Shown: in pieces, positions 9,801 through 23,500 of the stretch
Layout of the letters: every line of letters starts with the position of its first letter
How positions within the stretch are numbered: the stretch's first letter is position 1
Source of the DNA: Shinisaurus crocodilurus
Taxonomy: Eukaryota; Chordata; Lepidosauria; Squamata; Shinisauridae
Assembly: GCA_021292165.1 (NCBI GenBank)
Contig: JAHFWL010000433.1
Coordinates: forward strand, 127,001-191,000
Direction of reading: 5' to 3'
Length of the DNA: 64,000 nucleotides
The notes under the pieces: model-generated
What the model saw: only the letters and a program-made list of their open reading frames with translations
What the model was told of the DNA's origin: nothing
Databases searched by the model: none
Program-made: the position numbers and the translations under genes

Positions 9801-12800
9801 AGGGAATGAAAGTGGTAGAAAAATGAGGTGGTGGGGTGGACTGTACCACTTGGGAGTGCAGGACAGGAGGATACCACTTCTGAACGCTCCCTTCATATGA
9901 TATAATATATAGCCTGCAAATAGAAACAAAACAAGCCTTCCAAGGAGAGAGACTCTAACCAGTCACTGGCCTGTCATGCTAGCTTTCTGTTTGCAGGGAG
10001 GTTTTAATGTAGGGAAACACCAGTGTAGCGTAATGGTTAGAGTGTTGGACTGGGACTTGGGAGATCCGGGTTCTAGTCCCCGCTCGGCCATGAAACTCAC
10101 TGGGTGACTTTGGGCCAGTCACTGACTCTCAGCCTAACCTACCTCACAGGGTTGTTGTGAGGATAAAATGGAGAGGAGCAGGAGGATAATGTAAGCCGCC
10201 TTGGGTTCCTTGCAGGAAAAAGGGTGGGGTATAAATATAATAAATAAATAAATAAATTTACCACCTGCAGTCTGAAATGGTGCATTCCATTCTACCACTA
10301 CCACCTCATTCTACTGCATAGGCCTCTTTGGGAGGCGTTAAGTCTCCCTGCATTCCCACTACCTTGACAAGCTTGGGTTTAAAAACGTGTATTTTAAATA
10401 AAACCAATGAATGTCATGTGTAACTCCACCCTCAGAGATGCACTGCATTCCAAACCTACCTGTTCCTCCCAGGAGCCAGAATTACTTACTCGTCTTCCAT
10501 CACAAATACATATACCTAGAAAATAAGTTTCATGTAAATGTGCTTAGCACTGTTGTCTTATTCCCTTGTTTTCTATAGTTCATGAACTGTTCAGCTTGGT
10601 TTGCCCTACTCACACTTCCGTGGACATGTCCCGTTTTAAATTAGTGAGGCCTCCTTGTGAGTAGACATGCTTATGATGGTGCTAGAAATCTGTTCCTGAA
10701 ATACACTCCCATCCAATTTATCTCTTCCTTTTAGTGAATATCTGGAAATGCATCAGGCAGAGCTGGATTATCTGTCTGAGTGCCACAAAGATACAAGAAG
10801 GAGTTCCCGGCTGGTAAGAAGGTTTCACTTTCTCTAACCAATTCTAACGGGTAGCTGGTAATAGCTGTGAGCCAAGGACACAAGATGAAGTTAAGTGTAT
10901 TTACAGTCCCATTGAGTTCAGTGTAGAAGCTTCTTGTGGGGAAATCAGTCGGAGTTCAATGTTGGATTTTGGCTAAGCACACTTTATGTTAGATTGGCTT
11001 CAGTATCCATAACTCCCCATGATGTTCCTGTTGCTCAGTGGCGGGAAGACTTCAGGCTTGCAGGATCTACTTTGGGTTTTTACTAGAGCCTGTGGCTTAT
11101 GCTGGCTCAGCTTGTCTGAGTGTGGAAAGCTAAGCAGGGTCAAGCCTGGTTATTACTTGGATGGAAGACCCCTCCTCTAGTTTCCTGCATTGAGCAGGGG
11201 GTTGGACTTGATAGCCTTGTAGGCTCCTTCCAACTCTATGATCTATGATCTAAATCCACCAACTGGAGCCTGGTGCAAAAGACATGCATTTAGAATTAGC
11301 GCTTTCTGAGCCCAGGAATGTGTTGTGAGTACCAGAACTGAACAAAGCTCTCGGTCCTTCCATACACACATCCATTCCTCCTTACACACCAAACTTTCCT
11401 CATTTCAGCAGTATAATTTAAGGAGTCATTTTGTTGCTGCTGTTGTTAAATAATTGGGAGTTGGTGTCCTTGTCGGTCTACTGCAACTCATCCAGAGATT
11501 TACCAGTGGATCCAAATCTAATTTCTGTCCACCCCTGCTGTAGTAGCTCACCATTTCAATGGTAAATAGAGGCGAAACTTAACTCAGACTACATTTAAAC
11601 CAGAGTTTACAAACCAGTTTCAGAGAGAACCATGGTTAGTGTTGACATAGCTTCAGAGAGTTGGTTGGTGCTAACTGTGCAAAATCTGAACTTTAAGAGC
11701 CAAACGTGATGTGACCGTGTCAGACCAGTTTTGTTTGTGGGCATGGGGAGGGACAAACTTTCTTGATTTGCATGCACCATTTGCTCTAAAAACAGAACTG
11801 CCACCTTCTACTGTATTGGGACAGACCTAGATTTTAAAAAAATGGGTCTGCTGTTGTCCTATCCGGTTTAGCCCTAAACCACAGGGCAAAATGTGTTTCT
11901 GCCAGAGGTGGTGTTAGGGGGCAACCCTCTAGGGCTGGAGCCCTGAATCTTCCATTTGGAGCCCCAAACCTTTGGGAGGCCATCTGCCCCACCACCCTAC
12001 TGTCCATGGGCACTTGCTGAAATAAAGGCACAGGGGCCGATGATCTCTGTTGCATCTGATCCCACATGTGCTTCACCTCCTGCTCCCCCCCCCCAAAACC
12101 CTGCCTGAGTATTTTTTTTCTGACATCAAATGCCCTCCTCTCCCCTGTCCATACATCCCTTTTTACAATAGGGGTGTCCTTAGGAGATAGGGTCCTTTAC
12201 AGACTTTAGAGTATATGTAAATTACCTTATGCAAATTTGTGCTCCCCCCCCCATCCTGTAGGCCTGAGCCCCAGATCTTTTCGGTACCTTTTCGGCTGGG
12301 GCATGCTGGGAGTTGTAGGCCAAAAACATCTGGGGACCCAAGGTTGGAGAACACTGCTTTAGAGCATATGTAATATAGCACATGCAAATTTGTACTTTTT
12401 TTTTTTTGTCCTGTGGGCCTGAGCCCCCGGATCTTTTTGGTACTTAGCACTGCCCCACCTTTCTGCAGAGCTCAACTGCTAGTAAAAACAGCTTGTTGTG
12501 TTACAGTGCATGCCTTCAAACTCATGCCTTCAAAAAACTTCACACTCAGTCCTTTGGACACTTTTACACACAACTTCTCTTCTCTGTTCCCTACAAAGGA
12601 ACCTCTGACCTAAGGCAGGCTCATAAAGGCAGGGTTCTCTGGGAACATCTTTCAGACTACAGCGGTGAGCCCTGTGGACTTTGGGTTGGATGTTCTGTAG
12701 ATCCAGGATTTTTCATTAGTGTGGTGGCAAAGTTGTCATTCAAGCCAACCATATCACTGCTAATGAAAGCACAGGAGTGCCATTACACTTGAGATGCTGA

Positions 12801-14476
12801 GAATTCGAATACAGAAGTCCACAAGGCATGCATACCCAGGGACGTAGACTTCTCAATTTCCCGGTGGGGGGGGCATGGGGCTAAACAGCTGGTTGCCCGG
12901 AGGGGGCTTTGCCAATTCTGGGAAATAGTTTGCATAGTTTGCACCCCGGCACATACCTGGATTTCTTTCTTTCCTTCCTGCTGGTGCTAAACTCGGTATC
13001 TGCAACGTGTACAAGCCAAACAGTGTAAAGTGTTTGGCACAGAACCGAATACAGTAATACCTTGGATTGCAAGTAACTTGGTTTGATAGTGTTTTGCAAG
13101 ACAAGCAAATTTTTAAATATTTATTTAATATTTTTTTTTACTTGATATACAAGCGACGTCTTGCAATACAAGTACTGTAGTACGGCTTAAATTAAAAATC
13201 TCTGTACAAATTTTTTTGGGGGGATTTCGTTTTGATATAAGAGTGTTTTGGATTACAAGCACGTTTCCGGAACGAATTATGCTCTCAATCCAAGGCATGA
13301 CTGTAGTAGTGTTTGGATTACTATTCTTTCTTTCCTTTTTTTTAAATAGAAAAACAATGGGCAGTATTCTATACTGCTGCTCTGCTCCTGCTCGTTTTGT
13401 GGCATCAGCAGGACCCACTGCTAGCACAACAGGGAGTCAGCACTTTGTAAAGGAACTCCGGAAATGCTAGTTTCTGGATCAGGGCAGATCAGTGGAGCTC
13501 CCTGCTGCAAGCTCTGCTGACCTGCCCATTCTGGAAACAAGCATTTCCGCTAGTTTCTGGTGTTCCTTTATGAAGCGCTAACTCCCTGTTGCGCTAGCAA
13601 GGGGTTCCGCTGGTGCGCGGGCAGCACAGGATGCTTCCCAAAATATTGAAATAATATAACTCTCATAAAACTGTCCTTGAGCAGTTGGTATATAACTGCC
13701 AACTATTATCTATATAATAATATATATTATATTATATTATAATATAATAATATTATCTGTTATCTATATAATAATAGATTCTACACATTTGTTGGATGAA
13801 CTAATTTGGCACACTTCTATTTCAGGCCTTCTACTATGATTTGGACAAGGTAAGAAATTATCAGGATCCCATGCTATATTTCGTGATATGCAGACTGTAG
13901 CCATATTGATTTTCAGTCATTGGTGGTAGTGCTCGTGTATTGTCCTCCCCGCACCTTGCCAAAGTTACCTTGTTCAGTAACATTGAGTATAAGAGTGGGC
14001 ACAAGTGTGGGTAGGTATTGGATCTGGTAGTATTCAAAACAGGGGAGGAACGCATTTGACCTTTGGTGAAAGCAGGGTTGTGCCCTCTTCCTTGAAACCA
14101 GCCAAACAGCTGGGGATCAAAGTATCTAAAATACCACCTTCTTCTGAACCTCCCTGTGTACTGGGATCATCTTCTGAGGCCCTGCTCCGAGTGCCTCCTA
14201 TCTGGAAGTTAGATTTGTGGTTACTAGAGATGTGGCCTTGGCAGTGGTGGCACCCTGATTGTGGAATTCCCTCCCTAGACACATTAGCTTGTCTCCTATT
14301 CTTTAGGCAATAGTTTAAAACTGTCCTGTTCTCTCAGACATTTGTTAGTAAATACTACTGACCCACTGCTTATTTCTGCTTTATTGTGCTCTGGTTTTTA
14401 AGTTTTGCTACTCTAGTTGTTAAACTGAGTTGTTGGCTTCCAAGAAGGCCAATATGGTGGAAAGGTGATGTAGTTT

Positions 14477-14531
<55 letters not shown>

Positions 14532-17500
14532 CATAATCTCACTTGCTATATGCCAGTGGTAATGGCTATAAATGTGGACATAATTGTAGATATGTGAACA
14601 CTTGTTGTTTTGTTGTTATTTTACGGTATTTGTATACCGCTCCACATCTAAGTAGATTCTGCAGCGGTGAACAATAAAAAGATAAAAACAGATAAAACAA
14701 ACAAAAACAATACATTGAAAACAAAGTAACATTACAATGGTGGTTGGACAGCAGAGAAGGCTTCCTGGAACAAGGAGGTCTTCAGCACACGTCAAAAACA
14801 GCACAATGTCGGAGTTGATAGCTGATAATGGACCTCTTAAAACAAAAAGTCATGTTTAGGCAAATGTATTAAGGTAACAAATTCTATACTGCTATACAAT
14901 GCAATGTTTGGAGCTGTATAAATCACTTCTTATACATTTTTTTCCTCCCTCTTAAAAGCAAATCCGCTCTGTCGAAAGGTATATCAGGAAACTGGAATTC
15001 CATATAAGCAAGGTAAGGGCTTATATTCTCTGCCTGTCAGGTTTATGCTGTGGTATAAACAAATCTCAGCACAGAATATTTTTCACTATAGCTTGTTTGA
15101 AAGGAAATTGCATTAGGTGTTTTCCGAAAGCCACAGTCACTTTCTTTGCAAAAGGAGGGGATTTTTTCACCCAATGACTCCATTAAGAGTGAAATGCAGC
15201 CTATAGAACCAGTTTTTATGCCCTACCAGCATATTTGGAAGAGAAGAAAGCTGCTTGTGGTAAGAAAGAGAGAAAGGAAGGAAGAAGCCACAACTAGCAC
15301 TGTGACAGCTAAAAGAAGGTAGCAGACCACCTCCCCATCTCTCTGGTGACTGAAGATTCCAGGAGTACAGAAATAACTTTTTCTGTTCCAGAGATTGCTC
15401 CCTTCCTATCACATCAAGCCCAGAATAAATTGATAACATTGTATTGTATCATCCTTCACTTTTCAGTTAACACCAGAAACAATCTCTATTGAATCCTCTA
15501 TTTGAACTATTTTATTCCCATTTCATTTAAATATAGTATAATCTTTTGGCTCTGCTTGGCTGCATTGGCTCTGGTGAAGTACTCTGAGAAAGGGAAGAGC
15601 CCTGTGTAGGTATTCAAAGAACACATGTGGGTAGAAAGCATGGAGTGGGTGCAAGGGTATGCATGCCAACCGGCTCCTGCCCAACCTTCCCAGCTGTTTG
15701 AAGGACCACCTTCTCTCATATGAGCCTGTCTGAGTTTTATGTCCTTTGCGGGAGGCACATCTGGTGGTGATGCGAGAGCGGGGCTTCTCAGTGGCTGCTC
15801 CCAGGCTCTGGAACTCCCTGCCAAGGGAGGATAGGTTGTCTCCCTCTTGGTTTTGTCCTTCTGCTAGCAGGCAACAGTGTTTTTTTTACTCAGGCAGGTA
15901 AACTGGTTTGTTGCTGAAGGGTTTCTTAACTGGCTGGGTACTTTTTATTTCTTTTTATGGCTGTGTTTTTAATTGTGTTTTTAATCTATTTGTTTTTATG
16001 TTTTAATCACGATAATGTTTTTATCTACAGCTTATTATTGTTAGCTGCTTCTTTTGGTGAAAGGGTGGGGTATGCATTTCATAAACAAATGAATAAAGAT
16101 CTGAAAGAGGATTCTAAGCACATTTGTCTGAACATGCTTAGAATTCTCCCTGTGACTGGGAACCCTGCATTATTAGGGTTCCTGATCATGGGAAAGATTT
16201 AAAGTTGCATGGGCATAGACCTTTTTGCTCAACATAGGAAGGTCAGGGCAAAGCTGGCAGGGATGGGGACATTGGGGATGGACCTAGTGTACGTGTCCCT
16301 ACCCACTCATGTTCTTTGAATGCCTGCGTAGGGCTGTTGTCTCTTTCAACAACTGTGTTGGCCATTACATATTTCAGCACTTCACTGCTTCCACTTAGCC
16401 CAGTTGAGACTAGATACACTTATAAATGGGTACAAAGCCACATGAGATAATGCCAAATTTACCTGTCCTTGTCCAAAGAACCTTGTGTTGGATGAGCAGG
16501 ATGGTGCCTGACATGAGTGGTATTTAAATGTGCTTAACTCATAGAGATGGGCCCAGTATGTTGAATAGTGGCTCCAAAGAGCTGCTTTGTCTGACTTCTT
16601 TAGAAAGCCAAATATAGGATCCCCCCCCCCCCCCCGGACTATATATCAGAGGGAAGGTAGCTTTTGTTGGCATGAATAGGGAATAAGCTTTCATTAAGGG
16701 TTTATGGATTTTGTTGGCCTTAAAATTAAGGCAAACTGTGTTTAAAAGCTGCCTGTTAAAATGGTACAGTTGTTCCTTGTTGGCATAACTACTAATGTTA
16801 CTCATGTATGTATATTGAATTTTACAGTGAGTGTAGCCTCCTGTTGCAGGAATTCCTCCTTACTGCTGCCACATCTCTGAAATTAGTTTTTGCTTGTGAT
16901 GCATCTGGGTATTGGATCTGGGTATGGGTGTGTGCTTGGTTGGTTGCTTTGAGCAAGTTACTATCTCTCCATCGAACCAAACTCCAAGAACTGTTGTTGT
17001 GAGATCAAGGCTTGGTTTATGTGGTGTCCTGTCCTGTTGTGTGCCTCTACATGTGGCAGGATGCAAGAGTGAGCCTTGGACTTGGGTGTGCTCCCAGTTA
17101 CATGTGGCATGGATACCACGAATTGAAGCCTTTGTGGATATGTTTCACCACAAAAAAGGGGTGGGCAGATTGCAGAAGTGTCCTAGTTTAGTGATAGAGC
17201 ATAATGTGCATAATGTACCTGATTCAATCTCTGGCATCTCCAGCTCTAAGGTACCTGGGTAAAAGGGCTGGGAATGACCCTTTGGTCATTTCCAGCCCTA
17301 GCACTGCCAGGTAGAATAGGCCAGGGGTGAGGAACCTCTGGCTCTCCAGATGTTGTTGGACTCTAACCTACATCAGTCTCAACCGGTGTGGCCAATTGTT
17401 AGACTAGCAACCTCTGGAAGGACACAGGGTTCTTAGAGTAGACACTACTGGGCTGGATGGACCAATGTTCCGACTCTGTAAAACTATATTTGTTCATATA

Positions 17501-20500
17501 GTGTGGGTTGGACCGACGCACGTTCTATGGGTAACTGGCAGAGGTCTTGTATGCCTGAGGCTCATTCTCATTATCTGATCGGGCCTGGTTTCCCAGATGC
17601 ATGTACAGACATAAAATATTTCCACAACTGATGTGTTTACTGCTGATATAACACCAGTGATTTCCACAGTAATTGTGCCTTGTCTGAAGATGCAACAAGG
17701 TTCGCCCTACCATTAGGAAGAGTGATTTTATATGTTGCGAAAGTATAGCAGATGATGGTGATGGTGATTAGCTACCAGGAGAGGTGCTTGTAGGATTTTC
17801 TGCCTCAGGTGCCAAAATAACCTAGGTACTGCCTTAGGTACTATGCCCTTTGACTTGGATGAGGGGCCCCCATTTGCTTATTGGCCTCAGGCAGCAAAAT
17901 TCCTTGGGCCAGCTTGTTAACAGGTTTCTTACATGGGTGGATATGACAATTCATTTCAAAGTATACCTAATCTTGTCTTCAGCATTCTTCAAGTGGAAAA
18001 AAAGCCTTTGACTGGGCATGATCCAGTCAAAGGTAAGTACTTCCCATTTCCATTGATCTCAGTAGAAAAGAGCACATGCTTAATTCCTGCAATTGTAATT
18101 AAGTTTTCATTGGATTGTGGCCGTTAATACTGGTAGAAAACATAAACAAAGAGAACAAGATTCATTGATCTTAACACCCATTTATTTAAATTATACAGAT
18201 TCACGATTTAAAATGTATAGACCTGACCATTATTGAAATCAATAGCATTTTTAAATTGGAACATGACCTAGCGTTGCACCTTTTTTCTTCTGTCTTTTCT
18301 TTTTTAAGGTAGAAGAATTATATGAAGCTTATAGCATCCAGTGCAGACTGCGAGATGGTGCTTCAAATATGAAACATGCTTTTTCCTTGTCCCCTTCCAC
18401 CAAAGCCTCAAGAGAAAGCCTGGTAGAACTATATAAGAATCTCCAAGAATGTACAGAGGTACATTTGCTTTTCCATCTGACAGCTCTGATTTTTTAAATG
18501 TACAATTAAAGGAAAAAAGAAGGTTGACATGGACTGTGGCTAAACGTTGCTCCTATGGAATCTGCCTGAATAATAACTATTACATTTATATTCTGAGAGC
18601 CAGTGTGGCGTAGTGGTGAGAGTGTTGGACTGGGACTCAGGAGATCCAGGTTCTAGTCCCCGCTCGGCCATGAAACTCACTGGGTGACTTTGGGCCAGTC
18701 ACTGACTCTCAGCCTAACCTACCTCAGAGCGTTGTTGTGAGAATAAAATGGAGAGGCAGAGGAGGAGGATTATGTAAGCCACCTTGGGTTCCTTGCAGGA
18801 AAAAAGGCGGGGTATAAATATAATAAATAAATAAATACCACCTAATGAGGATACTGCGAAATGCATGCTTGCATCACTCATATTGCTTTAATGCCATTGA
18901 GTTTGCAATGTGTACAGCATTAACCTGGGTAAGGAGAATTGAAAATGTAGATATTTGGGGCCAGGGGCAGTGCTAGGTACTGAAAAGATCCTGGGCTCAG
19001 GCCTACAGGAGATGGGGGGGAAAGCACAAATTTGCATAAGGTAATTTACATATACTCTAAAGTCTGTAAAGGACCCTGTCTCCTAAGGACACCCCTATTT
19101 GTAAAAAGGGATGTATGGACAGGGGAGAGGAGGGCATTTGATGTCAGAAAAAAACAAAACTCAGGCAGGTTTTTTTTGGGGGGGGGAGCAGGAGGTGAAG
19201 CACATGTGGGATCAGATGCAACAGAGATCATCAGGGCCCCTGTTCCTTTATTTCAGCTCGTGCCCATGGGCAGCAGGGTGGTGGGGCAGATGGCCTCCCA
19301 GAGATTCGGGGCTCCAAATGAAAGATTCGCGGCTCCAGCCCTAGTGGGCAGCCCCCTCACACTGCCTCTGTTTTGGGCATGTCTGCCTTAGACATTTATG
19401 TTGGCTACCGGTATATACCGCTCTAACTGCCATAGCTTCCTGCACAGAATCCTGAGAATTGTATTTTAGAAAGGGTGCTGGCAATTGTGTTAAACGCAGT
19501 GGTTCCCAACCTCGGGTCCCCAGATGTTGCTGGACTACAGCTGCCAGCATATCCTGCCAACATGGCTAATGTCAAGGGATGCTGGGAGCTGTAGTCCAGC
19601 AACATCTGGGGACCCAATGTTGGGAACTACTGTTAGAGTTCCCTAGTCTCTCCCCACTTACAGAACTACAGTTCCCAGGGTTCCCTTGGGAGACCAAATT
19701 ACTATTTAACAAGTCTGAATTTGTGGTGTGGATCTGTTCTTAGATGGGATTTGGGACCCCTTCCCAAATCCTGTGTCAGAAGCAGAAGAAACACAGGAAG
19801 GTTTTCTGTGGCTGTTAAAGGGGAACAGTAACAAAGGAGTTGCAGGGCTACCTAAAGGACTTCTCTCTTAATACTTCCAGGATTTATTTATTTTTTAAAC
19901 AATTGCTTTTTGCATGGCGTCCCATGCGGTATGTGACACAGTAATGAAGTTGCTTAACTACGTACTTCCAGGAAAGGGGATTTCTTTGCAAGCTTGTTTT
20001 TAGATTGTAAATCTGCCTGCCATTACATTTTCCATGTTTGTGGTGGGGGTGAGTCACGCAAGTTATGTTGATAAATAATGCCACAGTGTGTTGTGCTACT
20101 GCCCCATATCTATCTTTCAGGATATGTGTCTGATTGAGGGGACACTTGAACTGCATTTGGGAGAGTTTCACTTGAAGATGAAAGGTAAGCTGAACTTTTC
20201 TAGAAAGAGTTGGTGTGTGTGTGTGTGTGTGTGTGAGACAGAGAGAGAGAGAGCCAGTGTGGCATAGTGGTGAGAGTGTTGGACTGGGACTTGGGAGATC
20301 TGGGTTCTAGTCCCCTGGCCATGAAACCCACTGGGTGACTTTGGGCTGAGAGTCACTGACTCTCAGCCTAACCTACCTCACAGGATTGTTGTGAGGATAA
20401 AATGGAGAGGAGGAGGATTGTGTAAGCCGCCTTGGGTTTCTTGCAAGAAAAAAGGTGGGGTATAAATATAATAAATAAATAAAATAAAATAAAATAATCA

Positions 20501-23500
20501 CTAGGCATGAAGAATAAATCCTGCATTAAAAAACAGAATTGCCATATGCACCTCCACCCCAAAAGAATAAAATGATGCTTCTTAAACAAGTCTTCAACTT
20601 TCTCTACAGGTGTGCCCCAAAATTATGCATATAGCATCTGTCTTCGGGTTCCCTGCCTTTTCCCGACACCCCATTTCCCCATAGAGTGCTCTCTTGGTTT
20701 CAGATCTTTCCTTTCTTTCTCTGTGCAGCTCAGTGATGTGTTCTTGAATGCTGAAGCTGTTGAAATAACATTTAATAAGATGTGAATTGAGATTATATTT
20801 GTTTGTTTTTTAATCTCATGCCAGGTGTTAATTTATCAATGCCAGGTTGTGTGTGTGTTTTTTTTTAAATTTATTTGCCACCTTATCTGTTAAAAAGCCA
20901 TCAAGGCGGTGTACCACAATTTTAAACAATACAAGCTTAAAATAATAAAAACAAGAACATTAACCCCAGTAGAACAAAACATTAAAATGACACATTTTGA
21001 AAAGCTAAATCAAAAAGATGCACCTTCACATCCTTTCTAAAGGCCAAGTGAGTTGGGGCCAATCTTAGTTCTTAAGAGAGCCTATTCCATAGTTTGGAGG
21101 CAACACAGGAGAAAGACTTTTCAGATAGGTGGGCATGGGCCTCTTCATCAACATCACTTTGCTGAATGATTTCCAGAGGGGTAACTGTGTATTGTTTTTG
21201 CTGCAAAAGACTGAGTGTCTTCTGCCACCATAAGAACTAGCACATTTATTCTGGCATAAGCTTTCGTGGACACTGTCCACTTCATCAGATGTCCACTGCA
21301 TGCATCTGATGAAGTGGGCCATAGTCCACAAAAGCTTATGCCATAATAAATGTGCTAGTCTTTAAGTTGCCACAAAAAATCTTTGTTGTTTTTCAGTGAT
21401 GTGAATACATGAGAAACAGTGTGTGGGTTGCCATGCCCTCTACTCTCAAACTCTTTGCGGAGCTACCATTATTTCTCCTATCCTTGAAACTTCTGCTGGA
21501 TCTTCTAGCAGTAGTTTTATAGCACCCTATTTTGGGGCAGACGCCATTTTGCTGTCTCCAGGAGTAAATTGCTACCACATAATAATGCTTCATGTTTATG
21601 TACTGGTGTTCGAAGAAGCTCTGTATTATTATCCTCCTATTGTAGATGGGACTGGGGTGGCAGCAAAACTGAAAGTGGGTTGCTGAACACTACCAAATGA
21701 AGGCCAAAGTACAGAAAGATCCATGTAACTTTCCCCTGGATTATTTTTTTATTAAATAAAAAGCAGCCAGTGGAGAAAACCAGCCAATCAGGAGGAAGGG
21801 AAAGATGGGTCAGGTGGGGGTGTTCAAAATCACTTCCCCAAATTGCTTGTCCCTATTTTGGGAAGGGGAGAGCAATTTACAAGAGGCAAAAGGCTGCAGG
21901 GAAAGGGTGAAGCCCACATTCCCCCACCTACCCTCTTTCTGCTCTTGGCTGCAGCTTGCAGCGGCTGCTTTCCATTTAAAAGATAGACAGGGAAAGTTAT
22001 ATGGAACTGTCTGTAATGTCTAGTTTGGCCCTTGGTAGTCTTAGACATGTTCAGTCTTCTAACATTCTGTGCTAGATCTTGGAATGTTATTTTGCATCAG
22101 AAAGTAGTTGATCTGGAATGTACTCTGGAGCATTTATTTACTGGCGAAGGTTTATTTAAAAGCAAACCTTGCCACCACCAGCCCATCCCAAATTATTTGC
22201 TTGCCCATAAATCTTCACGGTGGCATTTACTTGACAGTATGGTAACCAGAACTATTCTGAGATCTCCAACAATTTATGTTAATGGTTTCTTTTCTCAAAG
22301 TCTATGAGTGTTACAAATTCCTTCTTTCTTTTGTGTTGTTTCCAGGGTTAGTGGGTTATGCACGTCTCTGCCCTGGAGACCAGTATGAGGTATAGTATTT
22401 AGCAACCTTATTGCAAGAAGAAGTTGCTTGAAGATGGGGGAAGGGCAGCAGCTCAGTGGTAGAGCATATGCTTTGCTCACAAAAGGTCCCAGGTTCAAAC
22501 CCCAAAGTCTCTAGATAGGGCTGGGAAAGACTCCTGTCTAAAATCTTGGTTAGCTGTCAGTGACTGGGTTCAGACAACACGATAACCCACACTCAAGGGT
22601 TGAGTATAGGCTGAGTGTGGGTTGTTGCTGAACCGTGCGTTGTTGTTGAAATGTGGGTTATTGTGCTTGTCTGAACCCAGCTGAGCTAACAAGTCATGTC
22701 TTATTAACCATGAACATCCCATGAAGAGAACCCATGGTGTGTTGTTGGGTTGTGAACTGTGGGTTGTTCACCATAGCTTGTTATCTCAACTGAGTTCAGG
22801 CAACATGATAACCCACGTTTCAACAACGATCCACACTCAACCCATACTCAACCCTTGAGTGTGGGTTATCGTGTTGTCTGAATGCAGTCAGTGTAGACCA
22901 GTCCTCCCCAACCTGGTGTCCTCCAGATTTCATGGCCAATGGACATGCTGGATGGGGATGATGGGAATTGTAGTACAACTCATCCAGAGGGCACCAGATT
23001 GGAAAAGGCTGGTGTAGGCAATACTGACCTAGTTGGACCCAGGGTCTGACTCAGTATAAGGCAGCTTCCTGTCTTCCTATAAAGAGAAATGCAAACACAG
23101 GATTCTGTTAAAACATTAGCATTTAGAAATCTGAACCCAGTTGTTGCTCCTCATGAGTAAAAAGAGAAGGCTTGTCGAACAAACCATGGGCATAGCTTAT
23201 TTGCACATAATACTAGTTAAAATGGTTTGTTATTCAGCACACTAGTTAAGCCCCACATCTCACTTGGTTAGAAATACCTCCTTTGTACTGCCCCAGTCTG
23301 AGGCGATTTGTGGGCCAAGCTAGATGGCATGTCAAATGTGTGCGTGCATTTAATACCCTGGTTCACATATAATGCTAAGCCATGGTGTCTTTTGTTGAAA
23401 TCTGGCTTCTTGTTGTGTCTGAATCCATCCCCACAAGCAAACCATGGTTTGTTAAGCAGCTACAAACCTCAAAAAGAAGCCATGGTTTGTTGATCAGGAC

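Larger units (their letters stand above)
22440..23078 (+). repeat. tRNA-Ala-like SINE carrying two nested insertions
   Basis: The head is GCAGCTCAGTGGTAGAGCAT and AGGTCCCAGGTTCAAACCCC. Body pieces are CTGTCAGTG, TGTAGGCAATACTGACC, and GTCTGACTCAGTATAAGGCA. Two unrelated elements (about 22563-22886 and 22899-23011) split it. Confidence 0.88.

Noticed and set aside
10017..10259. Exonisation of the Sauria-type SINE
   Set aside because: No plausible splice sites with an open frame joining neighbouring exons were seen.
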